In this document: positions 7,734 to 15,012 of the stretch, one piece after another | Layout of the letters: each line of letters begins with the position of its first letter | Numbering within the stretch: position 1 is the stretch's first letter | Position numbers and translations under genes: made by a program | Notes under the pieces: generated by a model | What the model was told of the DNA's origin: nothing | Databases searched by the model: none | Seen by the model: only the letters and a program-made list of their open reading frames with translations | Source: an uncultured Acetatifactor sp. | GTDB taxonomy: Bacteria > Bacillota > Clostridia > Lachnospirales > Lachnospiraceae | Assembly (NCBI GenBank): GCA_934426825.1 | Contig: CAKRYI010000003.1 | Location: 1-64,000 of the forward strand | DNA: 64,000 bases | Direction of reading: 5' to 3'

Positions 7734-8888
7734 ATGAGGACAGTGATTGGTCTGGAGCAGATTGCAAATTATGGGAATCTGTTTGCCGGTAAGCGGATTG
7801 GTCTGATTACGAACTTTACCGGAGTGCTTCCTGATTTGTCGAAAGATTCCGTGGATGTGTTTGTGGAACAGGGGTATCATGTGGAAAAGATATTTACGCC
7901 GGAACACGGACTGTACGGCGCAAGTGCCGGAGAGGCGGTGGATGACTGTGTGCACCCCAAGTACCGCACACCGGTGATTTCCCTGTACGGACAGCATAGA
8001 AAGCCGAATGATGAGGATTTGGAAGGCGTGGACATGCTGGTCTATGATATTCAGGACGTGGGACTTCGATATTATACCTATGTTTACACCATGTGCTACG
8101 CTTTGGACAAAGCGGCGGAAAAGGGGATTCCTTTTGTGGTGCTGGACAGACCAAATCCTTTGGGAAATACCATCCGTGGGCCGAAAATGGCGGCAGACTG
8201 TCACAGCTTTGTGGGAGACTATGAACTGCCCATGCGGTATGGGCTGACTGCCGGAGAGATGGCGGCATTTTATTTGAAATATACCGGGAAAAAAGCGGAT
8301 TTGACGGTGATTCCCTTACAGAATTATTCGGCGGATATGACATTTCCCCAGACCGGACTGTTGTGGAATGTACCCTCTCCTTCGCTTCCCACCTACGAGG
8401 GAACGCTGTGCTATGTAGGCGGCTGTCTTTACGAGGCAACCAATATCAGCGAGGGAAGAGGCAGCGCAAAGCCGTTTCAAATGTACGGAGCGCCGTTTAT
8501 CGATATGGATAAGCTCTACGAGGACGTAAAAGCAGAGTGGAAGGAGGATTCCGTTGTATTCCGCAGACGCGCCTTTATCCCCGGCTTCAGCAAACATCAG
8601 GGACAGGTCTGCTACGGACTGGAATTTTTCCCGGTGAAAGAATATTGTGATTTCCTGCCGCTTGCATTGATTACCATGAAAGCCATAGCGGCAAGATACC
8701 CGGAAAAGACAGAGTTTTATCATTTAAAAGAGGACGGACCCTTTGAGAGACTGGAAGTGTTGTCCGGCAACAAATTGGCGGCGGCATATATCCGGGGTGA
8801 AATCTCCATGGCGGATATGCAGGAAATGTGGCGCGTGGAAGATGTTGCCTTCGCGGAGTATGTGCGTGATGTGAGAATGTATCATTGA
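7734..8888 (+). CDS. namZ: DUF1343 protein, NamZ-like exo-beta-N-acetylmuramidase
   Basis: A 384-residue DUF1343 protein. The family's founding enzyme NamZ of Bacillus removes MurNAc from the non-reducing end of cell-wall disaccharides. Visible family motifs are RIGLITNFTGV, FTPEHGLYGASAGEAVDD, VYDIQDVGLRYYTYVYTM and VLDRPNPLG, with Glu and Asp residues placed for glycoside hydrolysis. It starts 3 bases after murQ. No signal peptide is visible, although the Bacillus enzyme is secreted, so this one probably acts on imported or recycled disaccharide. The function assignment is by family. Confidence 0.88.
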   Translation: MRTVIGLEQIANYGNLFAGKRIGLITNFTGVLPDLSKDSVDVFVEQGYHVEKIFTPEHGLYGASAGEAVDDCVHPKYRTPVISLYGQHRKPNDEDLEGVDMLVYDIQDVGLRYYTYVYTMCYALDKAAEKGIPFVVLDRPNPLGNTIRGPKMAADCHSFVGDYELPMRYGLTAGEMAAFYLKYTGKKADLTVIPLQNYSADMTFPQTGLLWNVPSPSLPTYEGTLCYVGGCLYEATNISEGRGSAKPFQMYGAPFIDMDKLYEDVKAEWKEDSVVFRRRAFIPGFSKHQGQVCYGLEFFPVKEYCDFLPLALITMKAIAARYPEKTEFYHLKEDGPFERLEVLSGNKLAAAYIRGEISMADMQEMWRVEDVAFAEYVRDVRMYH

Positions 8889-8907
8889 GAGACAGGTGAG
8901 GTAGAAC

Positions 8908-9822
8908 ATGTATAGCATTGGAATGGACGGCGGAGGAACGAGAACCAGACTGGCAGTGTTTGAGGGAGCAAAAGAATGTTTCCGCTGTGAGACCGGCGGA
9001 ATCAATTACAACAGTTTTTCAGCGGAAGAAATCCGGGCGCATTTGGCAGAGGCAGTTTCCGAAATGGTACAGAGCGGCTTTCCCGTTGCAGACTGTGAGG
9101 GCGTGGGTATCGGAGCCGCAGGCGTCAGCAATCCTGAAGCGGCGCCTTTTCTGCAGCAGGTGCTTAGGGAACTTGGTTTTACCTGCCCAGTGGTGGTGGA
9201 AGGAGATCAGGACGCGGCACTGGCAGGAGCAGTCGGAACGGGAGCCGGGATTTTGCTGATTGCGGGAACCGGTTCTGTGTGCGTGGGCAAGGACGAAAAA
9301 GGCAACAAGTATCGCAGCGGCGGATTCGGGCATATCATTGACGATGCCGGAAGCGCCTACGTTGTGGGACGGGATATACTGACGGCAATCGTCCGGGCGG
9401 AGGACGGGAGAGGAACAGAAACCGCATTGCGTGCTCCGGTTTTTGAGGCATTGCAGGTGAAGGATACCGGAGAACTGATTTCCTATGTATACAGCAGTGA
9501 CAGAACCAAAAAGGATATTGCCGCATTGGCAGTCTGCCTGAGCGAAAAACTGATTCTTAAAGATACTGTGGCGGGAGAGATTGCAAGACATGCCGTGGAG
9601 GAACAGGCATTGCTGGTGCAGGCGGTGCTGCGGAAGATGGGTGCTCTTGATGCGTCAGAGAAAGAAAAGAAGGCGATTCCCTTATTGTTGGAAGGTGGAT
9701 TGATTCTAAAGAATAAAATCGTGAATACTATGTTTTGGGAGAAATTAAAAGAGAAGAATCTTCCGGTTTGTCCGGCAAAAAAGAGCAGAGATGCCGCATA
9801 CGGCGCATCCACGTTTGTATGA
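8908..9822 (+). CDS. murK: BadF/BadG-type sugar kinase, MurNAc/GlcNAc kinase (MurK-like)
   Basis: A 304-residue ASKHA-fold kinase of the BadF/BadG/BcrA/BcrD family: the phosphate-1 motif SIGMDGGGTRTRLAVF at the N-terminus, phosphate-2 LLIAGTGSVCVGKD, and GGFGHIIDDAGSAYVVGR. GlcNAc and MurNAc kinases such as clostridial MurK have this architecture. As the third gene after murQ and the NamZ-like gene, it most simply phosphorylates MurNAc (and GlcNAc) released by the NamZ-like enzyme, making the MurQ substrate. A benzoyl-CoA-reductase-type activase is less likely because no iron-sulfur Cys pair is seen. Confidence 0.85.
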   Translation: MYSIGMDGGGTRTRLAVFEGAKECFRCETGGINYNSFSAEEIRAHLAEAVSEMVQSGFPVADCEGVGIGAAGVSNPEAAPFLQQVLRELGFTCPVVVEGDQDAALAGAVGTGAGILLIAGTGSVCVGKDEKGNKYRSGGFGHIIDDAGSAYVVGRDILTAIVRAEDGRGTETALRAPVFEALQVKDTGELISYVYSSDRTKKDIAALAVCLSEKLILKDTVAGEIARHAVEEQALLVQAVLRKMGALDASEKEKKAIPLLLEGGLILKNKIVNTMFWEKLKEKNLPVCPAKKSRDAAYGASTFV

Positions 9823-9872
9823 TTTTAAGTTTTTGGTAAACAAATAAATTTATATAAAAGGAGGGTGTTTCT

Positions 9873-10673
9873 ATGGGATATTTATCGGGTAAAACAGCAA
9901 TTATTACAGGTGCGGGAAAAGCAGTACTGAGTGACGGAAGATGTGGTTCCATCGGCTACGGTATTGCGACAGCCTATGCCAAAGAGGGTGCCAATCTGGT
10001 AATTACCGGACGGAATGTGCAGAAGTTAGAGGATGCCAAAGCGGAACTGGAGGAAAAGTACGGAATCAAAGTTTTGGCGGTTCAGGCGGACGTACATGCC
10101 GGGGCTGACAACGAAGCCGTGGTGCAGAACGTGGTAAAGCAGGCGGTGGATGCCTTCGGCGATATTCATGTCCTTATCAACAATGCGCAGGCGTCCGCCT
10201 CCGGTGTGACACTGGCGGATCACACGACAGAGCAGTTTGATTTGGCAATGTATTCCGGCCTGTATGCAACCTTCTATTATATGAAGGCATGCTATCCTTA
10301 TCTTGCAAAGACCAAGGGCTCCGTTATCAACTTTGCCTCCGGTGCGGGATTGTTCGGCAACTACGGACAGTGCGCCTACGCTGCCGCAAAAGAGGGAATC
10401 CGCGGACTGACCCGTGTGGCTGCTACGGAGTGGGGAAAAGATGGTATCAACGTCAATATTGTCTGCCCCCTTGCATGGACTTCACAGCTTGAAAAGTTTG
10501 AGCAGGCATATCCGGATGCGTTCAAGGCAAATGTAAAAATGCCGCCCATGGGACATTTCGGAGATTCCGAACTGGAGATAGGACGTGTCTGTGTACAGCT
10601 TGCGTCACCGGATTTCAAATATATGTCAGGAGAGACCATAACGCTGGAAGGCGGCATGGGGCAGAGACCGTAA
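9873..10673 (+). CDS. SDR family NAD(P)-dependent oxidoreductase
   Basis: A 266-residue short-chain dehydrogenase. The catalytic YAAAK (Tyr and Lys) follows a Ser in NFASGAGLFGNYGQCAYAAA; the Asn motif reads NNAQ rather than the usual NNAG. The nucleotide-binding Gly motif is unusual: TGAGK, then an 8-residue insertion, then GSIGYGIA. That spacing resembles the enoyl-ACP reductase-like branch. C-terminal GETITLEGGMGQ is typical of SDRs. AAAGGAGGGTG precedes the start. Substrate is not predictable; bile-acid, sugar or acyl substrates are all possible in a gut Clostridia. Confidence 0.85.
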   Translation: MGYLSGKTAIITGAGKAVLSDGRCGSIGYGIATAYAKEGANLVITGRNVQKLEDAKAELEEKYGIKVLAVQADVHAGADNEAVVQNVVKQAVDAFGDIHVLINNAQASASGVTLADHTTEQFDLAMYSGLYATFYYMKACYPYLAKTKGSVINFASGAGLFGNYGQCAYAAAKEGIRGLTRVAATEWGKDGINVNIVCPLAWTSQLEKFEQAYPDAFKANVKMPPMGHFGDSELEIGRVCVQLASPDFKYMSGETITLEGGMGQRP

Positions 10674-10676
10674 TTC

Positions 10677-11135
10677 ATGTGGATAATTGTGTGTACTGTG
10701 ATTATTGCCGTGATTTTCGGCGGTGATATGTGGATAAAAAACCGGATAGAGCGCACCGAAGCGGAAGGCAAAACAAGAAAAATACTGGGTGGCAGACTAA
10801 TCATCGGAAAACATCACAACCGTGGGGCGATTTTGAATCTGGGACAAAAGAATAGACTGTTGGTGGCGTGTGTTTCCGTAGCTATGACAGGGGTGATGTT
10901 TGTTCTGTTTGTGCTCAGTCTGGGAAGACACGGTAACGGACTGCTTAGGGTGGCGCTCTCCATGATACTCGGAGGCGCATTCAGCAACACTTATGACAGA
11001 CTGAAACGGAAATATGTGGTAGATTATGTGAGTTTTAACACGCCGGGAAAGTATTTCAAACGGGTGATATTCAATATTTCCGATTTCTGTATTATAATAG
11101 GCGCATTGCTGGCGACCTTTGCGGTCGGACGGTAA
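10677..11135 (+). CDS. Signal peptidase II-like protein (LspA family)
   Basis: A 152-residue membrane protein with four hydrophobic segments and the LspA motifs: HNRGAIL (usual N-x-G-A), GGAFSNTYDRLKRKYVVDYV (usual GNxxDRxxxGxVVDF) and FNISDFCIIIG (usual FNxAD). Both catalytic aspartates, in VVDY and NISD, are present, so lipoprotein signal cleavage is plausible. The loop before FNISD is short and the Gly before VVD is replaced by Tyr, so it may be a specialised paralogue. It starts 3 bases after the SDR stop; a lipoprotein gene follows 133 bases downstream. Confidence 0.75.
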   Translation: MWIIVCTVIIAVIFGGDMWIKNRIERTEAEGKTRKILGGRLIIGKHHNRGAILNLGQKNRLLVACVSVAMTGVMFVLFVLSLGRHGNGLLRVALSMILGGAFSNTYDRLKRKYVVDYVSFNTPGKYFKRVIFNISDFCIIIGALLATFAVGR

Positions 11136-11268
11136 GGTAATCTGGGCGGTGGTTTACAGCAGAGAATCGCAGTCTGGCGGTAGTATGGGGATTGGCTTAC
11201 AGCAGAGACATGCTGGCGGACAAGGCTGCCCGTGATACCAAAGAAAAAAGACAACAGGAGGAAACGTT

Positions 11269-12279
11269 ATGAGACACAAAGGAAAAAAGATGGCAGGGTG
11301 TCTGCTGTTAATGGCGGCGATGCTGGCTGGAATGACGGCATGCGGGGACAAGGCATCGGACACGGAGAGCACTGTGCAGGAGAGTTCGCAGACAGAGATG
11401 GTTAAAGAAGAGAGCAGCAGTGCAGAGGAAAGTACGGAAGAGGTAAAAGAGACGGAAAACGTGAAAGTTACTGCGGCAGATGCGGCAATGGTACTGCATA
11501 TTACCATTAACCCGGAACTTAATCTGTTTGCGGACAGGGACGGCACCGTTTTAGCGGTGGAGTACGTCAATGATGACGCAAAGGACGCCTTTTCCGATAT
11601 AGAGTTAGCCGGAATGGATGTAACAGATGCGGTAAAACAGGTTGTTTCCACATCTGTGGAGAAAGGATATTTACAGGACGGAAAGCAGATAACCGTTGAA
11701 ATGGCAAAGGGAGAGGCAGAAGAGGCGGAAGCCTTGCCCGCAGAGCTGTCGGAACAGATAACCGCATCCGTGCAGGAAGCATTGGCGGAGGAAGAGATTA
11801 CCGTACAGCTTGCGCTGTCCGTGGAAGGCGAGAAACAGACGGCAGTGGAAATCAAACCGGAAAAAGCGGCGACGGAAGAAAGCACCGGCTCTCAGACAGA
11901 TGAATCGGCACAGGTGACGGAATCACAGGCGGCAGAACCGAAGGCTTCCGAAGTTCAGCCGGAGGAGCCGAAAGCCTCCAACCCCTGCAAGACCTGCGGA
12001 GGCACCGGAAAATGTGATGAGTGTAAGGGAGACGGCTACCGTGGTTCGGGATATACTGTATCCTGTCCGAGATGCCACGGCTCTTTGACGGAGACCTGCA
12101 TTTACTGCGACGCTTCCGGCAACAGTAAGAAACATGAGGGAACCTGTGATTTCCCGAATTGTATGGGTGCCCATGTATATGCCTGCACCATTTGTAACGG
12201 TGGTTCCACTCCCGTGGTGTGTGAAAGCTGCGGCGGAAGCGGCAACTGTTCCTCCTGCGGAGGCACCGGAGTACAATAA
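11269..12279 (+). CDS. Lipoprotein with RsgI-like middle domain and DnaJ-type zinc-finger repeats
   Basis: A 336-residue lipoprotein. The signal peptide ends at MTAC (lipid Cys about 25), followed by an acidic Ser/Thr linker to about residue 70. Residues 74-150 (VLHITINPELNLFADRDG, then VLAVEYVNDDAKDAF and a GMDVTDAV helix) resemble the extracytoplasmic middle domain of anti-sigma factor RsgI, including the Asn-Pro (81-82) at the position where that domain self-cleaves. After a second linker, residues 240-336 carry many CxxCxGxG and CxxC units (CKTCGGTGKCDECKGDG, CESCGGSGNCSSCGGTG), like the DnaJ zinc finger. Function unknown; an extracellular metal-binding or sensing role is inferred. Confidence 0.8.
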   Translation: MRHKGKKMAGCLLLMAAMLAGMTACGDKASDTESTVQESSQTEMVKEESSSAEESTEEVKETENVKVTAADAAMVLHITINPELNLFADRDGTVLAVEYVNDDAKDAFSDIELAGMDVTDAVKQVVSTSVEKGYLQDGKQITVEMAKGEAEEAEALPAELSEQITASVQEALAEEEITVQLALSVEGEKQTAVEIKPEKAATEESTGSQTDESAQVTESQAAEPKASEVQPEEPKASNPCKTCGGTGKCDECKGDGYRGSGYTVSCPRCHGSLTETCIYCDASGNSKKHEGTCDFPNCMGAHVYACTICNGGSTPVVCESCGGSGNCSSCGGTGVQ

Positions 12280-12295
12280 ATAGAGCCAGAAAAAG

Positions 12296-12365
12296 AAACC
12301 CCGCCTGTGATTGATTTCATATATGCCCGGAAAACCGGGTGGAATTTAATCACAGGCGGGGTTTT
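12296..12365. terminator. Bidirectional terminator between convergent genes
   Basis: A long stem, AAACCCCGCCTGTGATT with its complement ending CACAGGCGGGGTTTT, carries an internal CCCGG/CCGGG hairpin. A-rich and T-rich flanks serve both strands, ending the lipoprotein gene and arcC. Confidence 0.9.
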
Positions 12366-12398
12366 ATGTTGTTCTTAACAGATTCCGGGATTTCTGTT

Positions 12399-13334
12399 TT
12401 ATGCCGTAATCACGGTTCCGGTCTTTCCCTTGATAGCGTCTTTTACGCACTGCATGGAGGTAATCAGAACCTTGCCGCTCGGAACTTTTTCCAGATAAGC
12501 AATAGCAGCTTCGATTTTGGGAAGCATGGTGCCGCTCTCAAACTGGTTGTCTGCAATGTAGTTCTGCGCTTCCTGTACCGTCATGGAAGAAATCGCTTCC
12601 TGTTTGTCGGTACCGTAGTTTTTATAAACGCATTCAACATTCGTCAAAATAATCAGCTCGTCTGTCTTTAATTCCGCAGCAAGTTTACCAGCAATCGCGT
12701 CTTTCTCGATAACAGCGGAGGCGCCTTTCAGTGCGTGTTTCTGCTCAATGACAGGGATTCCGCCGCCACCGCAGGCGATAACGACCTGATCTGCATCTGC
12801 AAGAGTGCGGATAGCTTCGATTTCCACAATGTCAATGGGCTTGGGAGCTGCAACCACTCTGCGGAAACCTTTGCCGGGATCTTCTTTGACATAATTGCCC
12901 TTTTTAATCTCGACCTCTGCATCTTCCTTGGACATATAGCGGCCGATAACCTTGGTGGGCTCGTAGAAAGCCTCGTCGTAAGGGTCAACCGTAACCTGCG
13001 TCAGAATGGTGCTGACCGGTTTGGAGATACCTCTGTCCAACAGTTCGGCGCGCAGGGAATTCTGAATGTCGTAGCCGACATAACCCTGACTCATGGCGGA
13101 ACAGATACACATGGGGGCGGGAGTGTAATCAATGTATACACGGCGCAGCTCTGTCATGGCTTTATGTATCATGCTGACCTGAGGACCGTTGCTGTGGGTG
13201 ATGGTAAGCTGATAATCTTCCTCCACCAAATCAGCCAGTGCTTTTGCGGTTATTTTTACTGCATCCCACTGCTCTGTGGTGGTGTAACCGAGAGCGTCAT
13301 GTCCGAGGGATACAACTACTTTCTTTTTGCTCAT
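12399..13334 (-). CDS. arcC: Carbamate kinase
   Basis: A 311-residue amino-acid kinase-fold enzyme that makes ATP and carbamate from carbamoyl phosphate and ADP, or the reverse. Family motifs seen: the N-terminal KKVVVSLGHDALG (normally GGNAL; here GHDAL), THSNGPQV, VVAAPKPIDIVEIEAI, VVIACGGGGIPVIE, VIEKDAIAGKLAAEL and the C-terminal GTVITA. ATG 13334 (MSKKK) is chosen by family alignment. No arginine deiminase or ornithine carbamoyltransferase lies nearby, so the carbamoyl phosphate source is unclear. It lies 54 bases downstream of aroA on the same strand and may be co-transcribed. Confidence 0.9.
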   Translation of the reverse strand: MSKKKVVVSLGHDALGYTTTEQWDAVKITAKALADLVEEDYQLTITHSNGPQVSMIHKAMTELRRVYIDYTPAPMCICSAMSQGYVGYDIQNSLRAELLDRGISKPVSTILTQVTVDPYDEAFYEPTKVIGRYMSKEDAEVEIKKGNYVKEDPGKGFRRVVAAPKPIDIVEIEAIRTLADADQVVIACGGGGIPVIEQKHALKGASAVIEKDAIAGKLAAELKTDELIILTNVECVYKNYGTDKQEAISSMTVQEAQNYIADNQFESGTMLPKIEAAIAYLEKVPSGKVLITSMQCVKDAIKGKTGTVITA

Positions 13335-13388
13335 AATTAAGTACCATGCCTTTCTGTAACCTGTAATGCACAGGCGCATTCATTTGCT

Positions 13389-14768
13389 TTATTTTATCAC
13401 ATTTTCGACGGAGTGTACAGAATGAAGTTGACCAATCACGTCCTCCAATACCTGAAAATAGTTTTCAAAAGTTTTGCGGCAGCAGCCGGGGTCATTGATT
13501 ACAATTCCTTTGCTGCGCAGGCCAATCAGGGAAAAGCCCATTGCCATGCGGTGGTCGTCGTAAGTTTCCACCAAAGAGGGCTTTGGGGAACCCGGATAGA
13601 TGGTGATACTGTCCCCGGTTTCGTCGCAGCGGATGCCCATTTTGCCAAGCTCTGTCACGATGGCGTGGATGCGGTCGCTTTCCTGAAAACGGATATGCCC
13701 GATACCGGTGATGGTGGTGGGACTGTCCGCAAAAGGCGCAATGGCGGCGAGGGTAATCGCCTGATCGGAGCAGGCGGACATATCTGCCGTCACACCGTGA
13801 TACCACTGCGCGGCGGGCGGTTCCAACAGGATACCGTACTCCGATTCTGTGGCACGACAGCCCATTTGTTCCAAAATCCGTATAAATGCCACATCTCCCT
13901 GCAGAGAATTAAAATGAACATGACGCACGCACACGGGAATGTGTAACAGCGGAACCATGGCATAAAAGTAACATGCCGCCGATACATCCGGCTCAATGCG
14001 GTATTTTTGTGCATGGTAGTGCTGTCCTTTTTTAATAAGGAAAGTATCGGGGGCAGTCTGTACTGCGGTAACGCCGAACTGTTCCATCATAAGAAGGGTC
14101 ATTTTAATGTATGCCATACCGTGAGTTCCCTTGATTTGAATACTGAAATCTTCGCCGGACAGGCATGCCGCAATCAGAAGGGCGCTCAAAAACTGGCTGC
14201 TGTGGGCAATATCAACGCTAATGGATGATTGGCCGAAACCATGGCTTTTTATGGTAAACGGGAAATATCCTTCCGGTGTGTTGTCGGGGTAAGTGATTTC
14301 ACACCCCAATTCTTTTAGGGAATCAAGCAACGGCGCCATGGGGCGTCTGCGCATTTGCGGGGACGCATCCATATGATAAGTTCCATGGGATACGCCGAGG
14401 TAGGCGGAAAGAAAGCGGGCGGCGGTTCCTGCGCTTCCCACATACAGGGAGACTTCCTTTTTTGGAACCCTGCCTCCGAAACCCGTGACGCTTATGTTTT
14501 TGCTGTCCTCGTCCACTACCGTCTCGAAGCCCAGCTCCTGCACACATTTTAAAAAGTGTCTGGAATCATCACTGAACAGGACGCCCTGCAATTCGGAGGT
14601 GCCGTCCGCTAACGTGGCAAGCAGCAGGGCGCGGTTTGTAATGCTCTTGGAGCCGGGGACATCCACGGTGAGGAAGGGCTCCCGGCATACGCTGCCGTAT
14701 ATGGTGGGAACGCTGTAGGTTTCCAAAAGCTGTTCCTTTTGACTGGTGCTGTTTTGTTCGTTTGTCAT
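13389..14768 (-). CDS. aroA: 3-phosphoshikimate 1-carboxyvinyltransferase (EPSP synthase)
   Basis: The sixth step of the shikimate pathway: it joins shikimate-3-phosphate and PEP. The 459-residue protein shows VPGSKSITNRALLLATLA, YVGSAGTAARFLSAYLG, QMRRRPMAPLLDSL, the ESDRIHAIVTELGKMG motif and a DDHRMAMGFSLIG near the C-terminus. The PEP/glyphosate loop reads GSAGTAAR instead of the class I GNAGTAMRP, so the class and glyphosate response are open. An extra 20 or so polar residues precede the domain. It has its own promoter (14863-14892), divergent from cysK. Confidence 0.95.
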   Translation of the reverse strand: MTNEQNSTSQKEQLLETYSVPTIYGSVCREPFLTVDVPGSKSITNRALLLATLADGTSELQGVLFSDDSRHFLKCVQELGFETVVDEDSKNISVTGFGGRVPKKEVSLYVGSAGTAARFLSAYLGVSHGTYHMDASPQMRRRPMAPLLDSLKELGCEITYPDNTPEGYFPFTIKSHGFGQSSISVDIAHSSQFLSALLIAACLSGEDFSIQIKGTHGMAYIKMTLLMMEQFGVTAVQTAPDTFLIKKGQHYHAQKYRIEPDVSAACYFYAMVPLLHIPVCVRHVHFNSLQGDVAFIRILEQMGCRATESEYGILLEPPAAQWYHGVTADMSACSDQAITLAAIAPFADSPTTITGIGHIRFQESDRIHAIVTELGKMGIRCDETGDSITIYPGSPKPSLVETYDDHRMAMGFSLIGLRSKGIVINDPGCCRKTFENYFQVLEDVIGQLHSVHSVENVIK

Positions 14769-14862
14769 ATCAGTGGATTCCTATCTTTTTTGTTTTGATT
14801 TTTGTGGTTGTCGGACGAAAATTGTGTAAATACCGTCCCAGACAGTTATATTGGCTTCTCTC

Positions 14863-14892
14863 AGTATAAGACAGTGTCCGTCGGTTTGTCAA
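14863..14892 (-). promoter_or_regulatory. Promoter of aroA
   Basis: Read on the minus strand: TTGACA (14887-14892) and TATACT (14863-14868) with an 18-base spacer. It is divergent from the cysK promoter, and the two -35 boxes lie 20 bases apart. Confidence 0.7.
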
Positions 14893-14904
14893 AAAAAATA
14901 AAAT

Positions 14905-14925
14905 TTCCTACTTGACAGATAGGAA
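14905..14925. promoter_or_regulatory. Operator copy 1: TTCCTA-N9-TAGGAA over the cysK -35 box
   Basis: A perfect 6-base dyad with a 9-base centre that contains the -35 hexamer TTGACA. Binding here would block RNA polymerase. An identical dyad lies 47 bases downstream (14952-14972). The best candidate ligand in the window is the Rrf2-family regulator at 18638-19078. Confidence 0.65.
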
Positions 14926-14940
14926 TATGGGGAGTAATAT
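14912..14940 (+). promoter_or_regulatory. Promoter of cysK and the sulfur operon
   Basis: A consensus -35 TTGACA (14912-14917), a 17-base spacer and TAATAT (14935-14940). This is the strongest-looking promoter in the window. Confidence 0.85.
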
Positions 14941-14951
14941 GAATTCATGAT

Positions 14952-14972
14952 TTCCTATATGGATTCTAGGAA
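14952..14972. promoter_or_regulatory. Operator copy 2: TTCCTA-N9-TAGGAA in the cysK 5' UTR
   Basis: A second perfect copy of the dyad, extended by one base on each side (TTTCCTA/TAGGAAA), lying just after the expected transcription start. Centre-to-centre spacing from copy 1 is 47 bases, about 4.5 helical turns. Confidence 0.65.
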
Positions 14973-15012
14973 ATAAAAACAGTGCAGGGGAAGCACGGAA
15001 ACGGAGAGGATT

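Noticed and set aside
8908..9822. Benzoyl-CoA reductase or dehydratase activase (BadF type)
   Set aside because: No Fe-S Cys pair, and the operon context of murQ and the NamZ-like gene favours an amino-sugar kinase.
12399..13334. Arginine deiminase operon
   Set aside because: arcC stands without arcA or arcB; neighbours are aroA and a lipoprotein.
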